24,619 nt of DNA from Fonticula alba (taxonomy: Eukaryota; Opisthokonta; Rotosphaerida; Fonticulaceae): positions 3,113,181 to 3,137,799 of the forward strand of contig NW_009242971.1 in the NCBI RefSeq assembly GCF_000388065.1, given 5' to 3'. Under the pieces are notes generated by a model that was not told the origin of the DNA, searched no databases, and was given only the letters and a program-made list of their open reading frames with translations. This document shows positions 1-10,480 of the stretch, in pieces (position 1 is the stretch's first letter; each line of letters starts with the position of its first letter). The position numbers and the translations under genes are program-made.

Positions 1-29
1 CCCGGCCCCGCCTGCATCCTCGCCGAGCG

Positions 30-609
30 ATGCTCTCCCCGACACGCCAGGACCCGGCGGCGGTGGAGAACCCCAGCACCGCCGACGTCCCGGCCAAGGT
101 CCTGCCCCAAACGGGCGGCGAGTCGACCGCCGCGCGTCCGCGCAGCGTTTCGTACATCGCGCATCTCCTTTCACCGCCCCCCTCAACCAGCCTCTCTGGC
201 GGGGAGGTCCAGGTCCCGACGTCTGTATCTATGCCGGGCTCCTCGTCCCCCACCCCTCCGGGGCCGGGGTCCGACCTGGAGGACTTCCTCCCAGCCGGCG
301 GGACGGCTTTCCTGACTCTGGCACCAGGTGCGGCGCCGCATGCGCCCACAGGCTCGGGCATCAATCCGGCTGATGAAGCGTCGGCCGTCTTCGCGCTGGA
401 CCCGTCCAAACGCGAGGCCATTCTTAAGTCCAACTTTGCTGCTAGCGCTGTTCCGGAGATCCGCGGTACGCACACGCACCCACGCCCGTGCCCGCCCACA
501 CGCACACATAGATATATATATATATACATGTTTCCACGGCCTTTGCCGCTCGCCCATTACATCTCTTGCTGATTGGCTACATTGTCACGATCACCTCCGT
601 TGTCTTCGT

Positions 610-640
<31 letters not shown>

Positions 641-3509
641 AACACCACCTTTCTCGGTCTCTGTCCCGTCCTCCGTCGGTCTGGCCATCCTGTGTTTCCA
701 GCGGCTGCCGCCAGCTCTTTCACCATCCGGCAGGGTGCCTCGACGAACTCCTCCTCCGCGCAGTCGGTAACCTCCTCACGGGCACACTCTCCTGCCCCGG
801 CCGGGGAAAGCCGAGTCGATCAAACGCCCCCGCCACGCGTGGCCACCGGTCAGCGGCACCCGCTTGCCGGTGTGGCCACCGCCCTCGGGGTCGACGAAGA
901 GGAGGACATCCTGGAGGCGGATGATGAATTCCACCCGTCGGAATCGCCGCATGCCCTCCACAGTAACCTGGAGGATGAGTCAGCCGTCTTGAGCCCGCTG
1001 ACCCCGGTGGCACCTGAGGCCGCCATGGTGCCAGGCGGCCCGGGAGACTTGAATGACCCGCAGATGCAGTTCCACTCCTACGCCATCCGCATGGGGCTCT
1101 ACATGCTGGTGCCACAATATGCCGGACCCGGGGAGGCTGCCACTTCCCCCGGGAAGCGTGCTGCCATTCCGGCCGCCGGCACCGATCGAACGGGGCTCCC
1201 GACCGGCGGAACAGCCACCGCGACTGCCACGGCCGCGGCCACTCCCTGTCCCACGCACCGGGATTTGGGCCTGGCCCGGTGTCCCGGGGGGGTCCGTTGC
1301 CCGCAGGATTACACCTCAACTCGGCCTCTAATGTCACCCGTGCCGGCGACTCCATCTCCCTTGCTGACGAGCGCCGCCTCGGCCACCGGCCAGGGGCCAG
1401 GCTCTTTCTTGTCGGGCAACCGGCACCTGATGGCCGGGGGCACGGCCGGGAACTCGCCAGCCGCCGGCACCACCCCCTATCAAATTGGCATGGAGGGACT
1501 CGGGTCGCCGGCTGGATTTGCCGCGGCCCATGTTCCCGATCGCCTGGGCTTCCAGCTCCTACGCAAGGCCGAGGAGGTGCTGGTCCAACGCCGGCGGGTG
1601 GAACGCTATGAACAACGCTTGGCCCAGGCGCGCTTGCAGATGGACGCCCTGTCGGCGGAGTTGGCCGAGATCCGCAGCGAATTGATTGCCCAGGTAGGTG
1701 TCGCATCCATGGCGCGAGTGCCGCCCTTCCAGCCCCACTCTGATCCCTGCCTCTTTCTCACGCGCACACTTTCTTTTTCCTGCCCCTGGCCCACCTTCAA
1801 AATGGGCCCGGTGTTTCCGACCTTTTGCCCACCTTTCGGGTTGCCCCTCTGCCTTCCCCCCCCCCCCCCGATGGTGGCAGCACAATCTCGCGAAGAGCTC
1901 GACCGTGCACCAGCATCTGACACCGCCGGAGGGCCATAACAAGTCGGACGCCCGGTCGGCCCTCACATGGGCCGACTTTGCCGTGTCGACCGCGCATCAG
2001 AGCCACTCGCCGGCCGATCTGCGCGACTTGACCCGCATGATTCGCACCTCCGGCATCCCGGTGGCCCTGCGTCGATTGGTGTGGCTCACTTGCCTGGACC
2101 AGCTGGTTCCCGGGGACCCGGGGACCTTTCTCCCGGGGGGGAGCTTCCGTGACGGGGGGCTTCGGCTGTATATGCGCTATTGCCGGCTAACCGAGCAGGC
2201 GGCGGCCCACATCTACGAGCCGGCACAAACCAGCGAGTGGGATGACATGATCCGCGGCATCAGCCGTCAGGGCGGCGGCTCCGGTGGCCGGTCATCCAGT
2301 GGCCTGCGCAGCCGTCTGCAAAAGAGCACCCTAAAGGCCGTCGGTGCCGGGAGCCCTGGCGATGTGGGTCCCATGGATGCCATGCCTGCCGGATCGTACA
2401 GCCTGCTGGCCGGTGAGCCGGATGCCCTGAAAAATGACTTCTGCAATGTCCGCCTGGATCCGGTGGTGGTGGCAGCCATCGAGCAAGACCTGCACCGGAC
2501 CCTGCCGGAGTATGCCTCATTCTCGCTGATGTATGCTCCGGGGATTGTCAGTCTGCGACGCATTCTCCGGGCATACTCCCTTCGCAACCCGGCGGTCGGG
2601 TACATCCAGTGCTTCTCGGTCATTTCGGCCACCCTGCTGCTGCAGCTGTCCGAGCATGAGACCTTCTGGATGCTGTGCCACATCATTGAAAACATCTTCC
2701 CGCCGAACTACTTCACAAAGAACCAGGTGGGCATTTTCGTGGACCAGCTGGTACGTAGCTCCGCGCAAGATCACAGGGCTAGATATTGCCCCTCTTCTTT
2801 CTCTCTCTCCCTCTCTCTCTCTGCTTCTCTCATCCTCTCTCTCATCCTCTCTCTCGTCATCTCTCTCATCCTCTCTCTCCGCCTCTCCCACACACACTCA
2901 CACACTCACACGCACGCACACACTCACACACTCACACACTCACACACTCACACACTCACACACTCACACACTCACACACTCACACGCACGCACACACACA
3001 AACACACACAAACACACACACGCACCACGCCGACCATGCGGCACGACAATACGACAATCCAGGTGCTCGGTGATCTCATCAAGATTCACCTCCCGGAATT
3101 GGCCCAGGCCCTGGAGCAAACGCAGACCGACATCAGCGTCATCTTTTCCGGGCCTTTTGCCTCGCTCTTCGTCAACTCCCTGCCCATGGAGTGTGTCCTG
3201 CGCATCTGGGACTTGCTCTTTGTTGATGGCAGCGTGGCTCTCTTTGCCGCGGCCTTGGCCATCCTGCGCAACATGCAGAAGGACCTCCTGCATGCGATGA
3301 ACCGAATGGCGTCCGGGCCGTTGTCTGCCTTCAGCCTGCCGAATGGCTTGTGCTTCGAGATCCAGCAGCTCATGCGCAATGCCGTGTACAGCTCCACCGA
3401 AACCCGGCGCATCATCAAGTACCTCGGGCGCATGATCCTCGACGTCAACCCGGAGACCGTGTCCTCCCTTCGGGCAAAGTACCAGCACCACGACCCGGCG
3501 CACTCCTAG
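30..3509 (+). CDS. TBC-domain Rab GTPase-activating protein, 4 exons
   Basis: Likely stimulates GTP hydrolysis by a Rab GTPase in membrane traffic. Exons are 30-465, 702-1693, 1881-2750 and 3063-3509 (phases 1, 0, 0), giving 914 residues and a TAG stop. Residues 1-430 are low-complexity Ser/Pro/Ala. Residues 431-476 form a charged coiled coil. The TBC domain spans about 530-845: GIPVALRRLVW at 534-544, the Arg-finger motif IEQDLHR (Arg682), the Gln-finger motif GYIQC (Gln719), and LRIWDLLFVDG near 812. The wording around the Arg finger and the NPAVGYIQ stretch resembles the TBC1D8/TBC1D9 and yeast Gyp2 group, but no GRAM domain is visible. About 130 residues separate the GIP motif from the Arg finger. 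The residue after the catalytic Gln is Cys rather than the usual Gly. The frame stays open upstream of position 30, so the true start may be outside the window. Family call is firm; exon 1 is less certain. Confidence 0.85.
466..701 (+). repeat. Intron 1 of the TBC gene with (AT)n and (GCC)n microsatellites
   Basis: The donor is GTACGC and the acceptor TTTCCAG. The phases of the flanking frames match: one base is carried over and makes an Ala codon. The intron holds a CA-rich stretch, a pure AT dinucleotide run at about 512-526, and a GCC trinucleotide run at about 609-635. The GCC run translates as poly-Ala if misread as exon. Confidence 0.7.
2751..3062 (+). repeat. Intron 3 of the TBC gene: (CT)n then (CA)n microsatellite
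   Basis: The donor is GTACGT directly after GACCAGCTG and the acceptor is AATCCAG before GTGCTCGG. A pyrimidine-rich CTCTCT section runs from about 2796 to 2888. A CACACT/CACACA section runs from about 2888 to 3023. The intron is 312 bases, phase 0, and has no in-frame stop, so the frame reads straight through it. It interrupts the TBC domain between a conserved VDQL and VLGDLI, which is why it is called intron. Confidence 0.8.
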
Positions 3510-4781
3510 GGGAGTGAGCACGCCCAAAGGACCACATGGGAGACCGTGCCCACGTGTGGGGAGGGCCCTCGGAGAGGGAAACAATCTGCGGATTTCTGCC
3601 TCGCCTCGCTCTTTCTGTCCGCCTCCGCACGGGGTCTTTCCGCCGCCAGGCTGCTCCCAGCAGCCGGTCCGGCTGGGTGACCGATCCTGCTGTATGTGTA
3701 GTCAATAAAAAGCAATCCACATATTAAAAAAAAAAGCAGGCAGGGTGCTTTGTTGTGGGGCATGGATTGGTGAACGAGGGTGATGATGGGGGCCACCCCG
3801 CAGGCGCGCACACCAACAACGGGCTAAGGCGACTTGCTCCCTCCCAGGCCCAGCACCCCCTCTGAGGTGTGGGCGGGGGGGGGGGGAACAGGCGCCAGTG
3901 GGTTTGGAATCGTAGAACCGGGCCGGGGTGATAGCCGCGATGCTTGTGGAGCGCCCCGCTACCGTTGGTACCTTCTCGTGCTTCCAGAAGGAACAACATC
4001 CGCCGTACCCGTGGGGCACTTTCCCCCGGCCCCCGGAGGGAAGCCGGCTGCTGCGGGAGGATCTTCCGGCAACCGAACACACGGCGACGTCTCCGACGGT
4101 TAGGAGCGGCGAAGGCCGTGTATTACCGGTCTGCGATGGCGGGCTCGGGAACAACGGCAACAGGGGTCACTACGCACGGGTCGGCTGGGGGTAACGACAA
4201 TTTGAAATCCCCAATGCGTGGGCCTTTGCAGGCAGGTGCGTGGGCCCCCAGGGCCTTGGAGATCCCCCTCCCCCCGTGGGCGAGGAGCGTTTGGGCCTCG
4301 GGAAGCCTCCAGTCCCCCCTGACTCACATCTCTCTCTCTCTCTCCCTCCCATTCGCCCTTCTACTTCCTTCCCAAGCACATTGTCAACACAAATAGAGTG
4401 TCCAACTTTCAAATGAGAAGAATGCCTCCTTCCGGACGCCTGCTCGCTCAAGGTCGAAGCCGCGACCGGTGAACATGCCCCCTCTTCCTCGGCCGCGCTT
4501 TGCCTCTCACGCAGCCATGTCGCTCTGAGCAGAAAAAAAAACAGACAAAAGAGCCCCCTCGGGAGCAGCATCCGCACCCATCAAGCCGCATCTCTCTTTC
4601 CTTCGTCTCATGCCCGCAACGTGCCACCTGGCTACCCCGGCCCTCCTCTCTTCCTCGCCCCCCTCCCCCCCCCCTCCTCCTGCTCCTCCCTCCCCGCCGC
4701 CCGCTTCCGGAGTGCGTCTCGGTCCCTGCCAGATCGCCCGATCCGCCCACGCTACGGGGCCCTCCTGTCCTGCACTTCAGC
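3510..4781. other. Intergenic region between the TBC and Brl1/Brr6-type genes
   Basis: Beyond the TBC 3' UTR I see no gene. There is a 12-base G run at 3875-3886, a (CT)n tract at about 4329-4350 and C/T-rich sequence from 4620 to 4780 that probably forms the promoter and 5' UTR of the downstream gene. Open frames here are GC-driven, unconserved in appearance and rich in Pro, Arg and Ser. No tRNA-like arms were found. Confidence 0.5.
3704..3709 (+). terminator. Poly(A) signal of the TBC gene
   Basis: A canonical AATAAA lies about 195 bases after the TAG stop. A genomic A-run of 11 begins about 16 bases further on (near 3725). Position and context fit a cleavage/polyadenylation signal. It is the only canonical hexamer I could place directly after any of the coding regions here. 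Confidence 0.65.
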
Positions 4782-7700
4782 ATGACCTCCGGTGATCGGA
4801 GTGCCTTGGCCTCGCGCGACGCGGCGGCCGAGCGAGGGGTCGGTGCGCCGATGGATCTCGACTCCAGCTCGCGTGTGGAGACCGGCACCATGAGGTTTGT
4901 CACCTCTCGCTCTTTTTTCGCGTGCTTTTCCGTCGGGGGCACTTTGTTCCCTTTCATTGGTCTCTCCTTCGAGAGACATACTGACCCCCCTCCCCCTCCT
5001 CCTCCCCTGGCAACCCAGCTCCACGTTCGGCTCAACCTCGATGGCTTCCTCCTCATGGGCCTTTCGTCCGTTAGCCCGGCCGCCGGGTGGATCATTTGCC
5101 GCGCGCTCGTCCCTCGGCGATCACCTGGATTCACCGAGCAAAGCCCCCTCAGATGGGCGTTTGACCCTGTCGGCGGCCGACCGCTCGGCTTTGGCCAACG
5201 AAACGAGTGCCTTCCCTTTCAAGCCGGCCTCCAGCGGCACCAGCCACCTGCGCTCATCCCTGAGCGAGGCAGACCTCCTGGATGATGGACCCACCTCGAG
5301 CACATCGGCCGATCGTCGGACCTCCTTCGGCCTGGGTGCCTCTGCATCGACCTCCGGCCTGGGGATTTCGATTCCGGGCGGCCGGTTTGGTGCCACTGAC
5401 CGGGCAGCCGACCGCTCGGGCCCCTCGACGCCGCTGTTTGGTGGCGCCCCAGCCAGCTCCGCTGCTGCTGCTGCCGCGACTGCTGCCTCTGCTTCCCAGA
5501 CCTCGGCGGCACCGGGCACCCCTCAGCGGGAATTCCTGCCCACCGTTGATGATGTTGGTGGCCTTGTTCTCAAGGAGCCTGAGTACACCTTCTCTCCAGG
5601 GTCCAACAACAGCCCCGTCTTCCAGCGAAACGCGCCGTCCATTCATTCGCGGCTCAATGGCCGGCGTCAACTCCGCACCGCGCAGCAGGTGAGCACATCC
5701 ACCGCTGGCCTTATGCCGGCTTTTACTTGCCCTCCCCTTTCCTCCTTCCCGCCCCCCCCCCCCCCCCCTCCACCCTTCCTCTAGCCCTTTTCATATATGC
5801 CGCTGAATTCCCCCTTTACTGACACGGGAAGTGGGGGCAGGCCTTGATGAATCCCCGCCGGCCGGCCCCGGCATCGGAGGCTGGCTTCGCCTCGCCGGCC
5901 GGCCACCACGGTGGTGCCTACCCTGCTGCTCCTCAGTCCCCGTACTACCACGGGATGGAGCATCACCACTTGGCATATGGTGCTTCGCCGGCTGGCGGCC
6001 ATGCCCTTTATTCGCCGGTCACGCCGGGGCTCATGTACTCGCCGTACGGCGGGGCTCCGACCGTGGCTCCGGTCTTTTCCGGTGCCATGCTTTATGGATC
6101 GCCGATGGCGGCCCATGGGCCAGCCACGGCCACGCCTCTCGGCCAGGAGAAAAAGCCGGCCTTGGCTGAGACCTCGAGCGCCGAGACAGCTGCTGCTGGT
6201 GAAACACCGCCCGGTGCCACCTCGGCCACCGCTGCCATGGCGGCCGAGGGCACCGCCGGCGGTGCCCTGATCCCCCAAAATGCCTCGGAATCTGGCGCCA
6301 AGACCGCCGATGGCAACGGCGGCGCAGGTGGGCGGCCGCCCGCCGGTCGTCGGGCCCGTCACCCAGGTCGCGGCAAGTCCTGGACCTCGTACATTCCCTC
6401 GCTCAATCAGGCTCTCGGGTGCGTGGCATGCCGGGCCTTCTCTCCTGTGATTTTTCCTCTTCTCCTTCTTCCTCCTTCCACCCGTCGCAATGCGTGCCAG
6501 CCATTGAAACCGGCAGCCCCAGTGACTGACACGAGGTGCCTGAATGTGCATGTTTGCCTTTGCCCTCCTTTGGGGTCGCGCGGCCATGGGAGAGCAGTTT
6601 TATTCAGCTTCTGTTCAATGTCAGCATCGTGGCTGGGATCCTGTATCTCCTTTACCGAGTTTACTTCCACATCAGCAGTGACATTGACATCCGGCTGCAA
6701 CGCCTCCAGCAGGGTGCGTGCTGCCCTTGAACTTGTCCTCTTCCTCTCTTTCTATTTCCCCCTCATCCTCGCGCGCGCAAGCGAGCGAGAGAGGGAGCGA
6801 GGGCCCTCATTCGCTCCACTAACTCTGACCTTTGCCATTTTCACACGCGCAGACCAATCTGCCGTTGTCAATCAGTGCATCTCCGACTACAACTCCAACC
6901 GTTGCTCCGAGAAGGACATCCCGAAGGCTCTGGAGAAGTACTGCTCGGATCTGCTGGTTTGCATGCAGCGCAACCATGAGGATGTTGAGCAGACCACCAT
7001 CATGGCCCAGGTGCTGGCCGGCGCGGTGAATGCCTTTTTCGAGCAGTTTTCCATCCGCACAGTGGTACGCCCCGGTTTGCTGTGCCATGCGCGTGTTTTT
7101 CGCATATCCGGCCTTTGCCCGAGGAATTGTCCCCCATTTTGCTCCTCCTCTTGCCTGTTTCCCTTTCCATTTGATGGCCTTGCGAATGCCCCTCTGACAC
7201 TCTCGCTTGGACATGGTAAATGTGCTGCGCGTCCGGCTCAGCTCCTTTGTGCCCTGCTCATTGTCGTGGGGACGTACATCACCAACCTGTCCCTGACCCG
7301 ACTGCAGGCGGTCACCGAATGGCGCAAGACGCCGGGCAATGGCCAAGCCTCATCGACCGGCGGGCGCCGTGGAGGTCGCTTTGCCCGGCGCGGTGGCCCC
7401 GCCACTCGGCGTGGCTACTACTCGTCTGAAGAGCGCGACGATGATGAGGGGAGCTCCTCCGAGGAGGAGGAGGACGAAGATTACTCGGCCGGGCGCTCGG
7501 GGGCCGGGTCGTCACGCGGGCGCGATTCGTCGGCTCGGCACCGCGGCCGCCGGCCGGACTCGGGCCCCCCTGCCGGCGGGGCAGGGCCGGTGTTGTATGC
7601 CCCCCTGGCACCAGGGCCTCTGGCCCCCTACTCGGTGGCCGGAACCCCGATGCACATGGTCCCTCCCATGTATGTGTCATCCCCCTTGCGGCGAGATGCC

Positions 7701-8155
7701 TTCCCTTCGACATCGCATGGCGCCCATCATCACCCCCACGGTACTGCTGCGCCTGGATCGACCTCAGTACGTTGATTTGTCCGCCGGATTGTGTGTACAC
7801 GCACACACAGCCGCAACCATGCATGCCGATGGGGAGGATGGTCCTCTGCTAACACTCGCGTGCTCTGACCTGTCCCTTCTCCGGGGGCTGCCTACACGGC
7901 CGATCATAGTAGATTTTCCCCGGCACCCGGCCAGCCCCCGCGCCATCGGCCGCATCAGACCGCCCGGCCAGTCCGTTTGGTCGTCCTCTGCTGGGATCAA
8001 CAGCCGCCGCGACCCCGGCCAATGGCCCTCCGCCAGGCCCCCCTCGCAAGCCATACAATTTTACCCCGCTCACATACCAGCCTCCTGCGCTGGCGGCGGA
8101 AGGTAAGGACGCTCCCTCCTCCCCTCAGACCCCCTCTCCAGCAGCCCCTCGGTGA
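4782..8155 (+). CDS. Brl1/Brr6-type nuclear-envelope membrane protein, 7 exons
   Basis: Brl1/Brr6 proteins act at the nuclear envelope in nuclear pore complex assembly and lipid homeostasis. Exons are 4782-4894, 5019-5688, 5841-6418, 6598-6713, 6853-7064, 7242-7766 and 7913-8155; all phases join to give 818 residues and a TGA stop. The core lies at about 450-590: membrane span 1 (455-473, after ...SLNQALG), a lumenal segment with four cysteines (501, 510, 523, 529; C-x8-C and C-x5-C) as expected for the disulphide domain, then span 2 (562-582, after FFEQFSIRTV). Yeast relatives are about 200-370 residues; here both tails are long and disordered. The N-tail has four FG dipeptides and a Tyr/Pro-rich stretch. 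The C-tail has RGG-like motifs and an acidic SSEEEEDEDY run. A GTAAGG at 8102 resembles a donor, but the frame continues sensibly to the stop. I cannot tell Brl1 from Brr6. Confidence 0.82.
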
Positions 8156-8968
8156 TGATGGGCGAGTGCTTCTCGCCTGGCACCGTGCCCATCCCCCTTT
8201 GCCCGTCCGGTGGCAAGGGACAAAGCACAAGAATACACACACACACACACCTACACCCAAGTTCCTCTCGTGGAAAGGGAAAAACAAACAGAGTCCGTGC
8301 CGAGCAACCCCCTCCTCCCCCTCGCCCGCCCTCTGGGCACGCAACTACATCACATAAAGAGAAAAAGCCGAAAAGCAGGACAAAGGCCTGAAATGGGGAA
8401 AAAAAAAACAGCCAGCAAACAGAAGAACGGGAAAGGAAAAGGCAAGCACAAGAGGGGGAGAGAGGAGAACCACCACCACCCTGAGATCATGGAGCCAAGC
8501 CAGTACATTAAGGACAGGGGGGACGACACAAAATGTGGGATGGGGAAACCTAACACTAGGGGGGAACTACTACAAGGGGGGCATCATGGGCATATGCTCA
8601 CGCGGCACAGACACACACACGCACGGAGGCATATATATATGACGGCACCACATGCAGACACAAGCGCAACATCAACCGGAAGAGGAGAGAATGAACAGGG
8701 GGGGGGGAGCAGGGAAATGCTCCACCACCGGAATCAAGCCCCCGGACTTCCTGGTGGCCTCTCCCCCCGACACTACCTGCCGGCGCGGGGGGGCCTTTTT
8801 TCAAGGTTGAAGAAGGGGGAGAGGTCCAAGTGATGGGGTGCCATTGATCGCGGAGCCCCTCGCGCGCGGATGCGCACGCGCGGACGACGCGAGTGGAACT
8901 AAAAGCCCGCGCGCGCGCGCGCGCGCGCACAGCGCAAAGCCATGGCGCGCCGGCGACGAGAAGGCCAC
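8156..8968. other. Intergenic region between convergent genes, with purine/A-rich island and CA repeat
   Basis: No gene was recognised. It contains a CA run at about 8236-8249, an A/G-rich island at about 8350-8470 that stands out from the GC-rich surroundings, a short TA run near 8632-8640, and a CG alternating tract at 8908-8930. It should hold the 3' UTRs of both flanking genes, but no canonical AATAAA was found on either strand. Confidence 0.5.
8908..8930. repeat. Alternating (CG)n tract
   Basis: About 21 bases of strictly alternating C and G followed by CAC, starting 39 bases beyond the subtilase stop codon. Further CGCG-rich sequence flanks it at about 8859-8890. Alternating purine-pyrimidine CG DNA can adopt the Z form. 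Confidence 0.8.
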
Positions 8969-10422
8969 TTACATGTCGTAGGGGGTGCGGAGGAGGCGGT
9001 TGGGGGAACCGTTGACGTTGGAGATGACACCGTTGGTGGCATCGGCGACGATCTTGTTGAAGAGGGTGGCCGGGGCCATGGAGCCCTCGCGAGAGAGGAT
9101 GAGAGCGGCAGCACCGGAAACGTGGGGGCAAGCCATGGAGGTACCGGAGATGGTGTTGGTGGCGGTGGAAGAACCGATCCAGGCGGAGGTGATGGAAACA
9201 CCAGGGGCGAAGATGTCGGTGCAAGAGCCGTAGTTGGAGAAGGAGGCGCGCCAGTCGCTGCGGTCGGAGGCGTTGACGGTGAAGGCGAAGGGAGAGCGAG
9301 CCGGGGAGTAGTTGCAGGCATCGGCGTTGGAGTTACCGGAGGCAACAATGACGGCGAGACCCTGCTTGGTGGCGGCCTCGACGGCGTCGTCGATGACCAG
9401 GGAGGCACCACCACCGAGGGACATGGAGGCGACGGAGCGCTTGTGGGCGCTGGCGGCGTGCTGCTGGGCGGACCAGGAGACACCGGCGGCGACGTTGGAC
9501 AGGGAGCCGGAGCCGAGGGCGCCGAGGACCTTGACACCAATCAGGTTGGCCTTCTTGGCAACACCCCAGGTGGTACCACCTATCGGAAGCGCGGAGGGGC
9601 GGGGGAGACAAGCAGATGCATGGTGAGAACAGGGAAAAAGCAAGCGTAGGGAGAGGGGGAAAGAGGGGGAAAGAGGGAGAAAGAGAGGGAAAGAGAGGGA
9701 AAGAGAGGGAAAGAGAGGGAAAGAGAGGGAAAGAGAGAAGACGCCAGGCCGGAGAGGGGAGGGGGAGAGGGGCGGGCGACAAGCGGGATAAGGAGGAGGA
9801 GGAGGAGGAGGGGGAGGCACGCACCGATGGTACCGGCACAGTGAGTACCGTGACCGTTGTCATCGTTGGCGTTGGGGGTGCCGCTGTGGAAGTTGTAGCC
9901 GGAGGAGGAGCGGCCACCGAAGTCGGTGTGGCCGTTGTTGATACCGGTGTCGACGACGTAGACGTCGACGCCAGCACCGGCGGTGGTGTGGTAGTTGTAC
10001 TTGGAGTCCAGGGGCAGGTTGGTCTGGTCGACACGGTCAATACCCCAGGTGGCGTTGGGCTGGGTGGTGAAGGCATCAGCGCGGACGATGGAGTCCTGCT
10101 CGACGTAGTCGACGATGTCGGTGCGGGCGCGGATCTGCTCGAGGGCCTCCTCGTCGAGGTAGGCGGCGAGGGCCTTGAAGCGGCGGCCGATGTTCATGAA
10201 GCGCATGGAAGCGTCCTTCTCCAGACCCATGGAGCGAGAGAAGAAGCGGGCCTCGGCGACGGAGACATCGGGGCGGAAGACGACGATGTACTGGTTGGGG
10301 ATCAGCTCGTCGGCATCGGCGACCAGGGGGGCGTAGCCGTTGCGGGCGTTGGCCAGGGGGGCAGCCGAGGCGACGGCGGCCATCATGAGGGTGGCGAAAG
10401 CGGCGAGGACGAGGGCACGCAT
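8969..10422 (-). CDS. Secreted proteinase K-like subtilisin (S8) serine protease, 2 exons
   Basis: An endopeptidase made as a secreted pre-proprotein. Exons on the minus strand are 10422-9825 and 9579-8969, joined in phase 1 at the HCAGTIG site, giving 402 residues and a TAA stop. Residues 1-20 form a signal peptide (hydrophobic, ending ASA-A). About 44-114 match the I9 propeptide (QYIVVFRP, then DIVDYVEQD). The mature enzyme starts near 118. The triad is Asp158 in VVDTG, His191 in NGHGTHCAG and Ser347 in SGTSMACPH; Asn282 in ASGNSN is the oxyanion residue. GVAKKANLIGVKVL is typical of the proteinase K subfamily, and the length fits. The ATG at 10422 directly precedes the signal peptide. A perfect donor-like GTAAGT overlaps the stop codon, so a further 3' exon is possible but unsupported. 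Secretion for extracellular or vacuolar digestion is inferred. No C-terminal membrane span is present. Confidence 0.92.
9580..9824 (-). repeat. Subtilase intron with a 10-bp polypurine tandem array
   Basis: The donor (minus strand) is GTGCGT at 9824 and the acceptor ends GATAG at 9580. Inside, plus-strand 9651-9738 is almost pure purine with exact 10-base periodicity, unit AAGAGAGGGA. At least five perfect copies lie at 9681-9730, with degenerate copies before them. In the transcript the array is pyrimidine. A GGA run lies at about 9791-9811. Confidence 0.85.
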
Positions 10423-10452
10423 GGTTGCTAGATGAATTGTCTGGGTGTGGAC

Positions 10453-10480
10453 GGGGGCGGGGCGGGGCGGGGCGGGGAGG
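10453..10480. repeat. (GGGGC)n array upstream of the subtilase
   Basis: Four to five G-runs of four or more bases separated by single C on the plus strand, about 31-58 bases upstream of the subtilase ATG. The pattern satisfies the simple G-quadruplex rule of four runs of at least three G with short loops. It lies in the 5' UTR or core promoter of the minus-strand gene. Confidence 0.75.

Noticed and set aside
566-701. Poly-Ala open frame from 566 as the TBC start
   Set aside because: It lies in a GCC microsatellite inside the inferred intron 1. The acceptor TTTCCAG at 701 and phase agreement with the exon ending at 465 explain the join better.
3670-3690. GGCTGGGTGACCGATCC resembling a 5S rRNA segment
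   Set aside because: The similarity is a short string in the TBC 3' UTR; no other 5S elements or the expected secondary structure were seen.
8102-8127. GTAAGG...CCCTCAG as a last intron in the Brl1/Brr6-type gene
   Set aside because: The implied intron would be only about 26 bases, far below the others here, and the frame already runs sensibly to a stop.
8969-10422. Subtilase as the site-1 protease for the neighbouring SREBP
   Set aside because: The sequence is of the proteinase K type, 402 residues, with no C-terminal membrane anchor. Site-1 protease is a different, much larger, anchored subtilase, so adjacency is probably coincidental.
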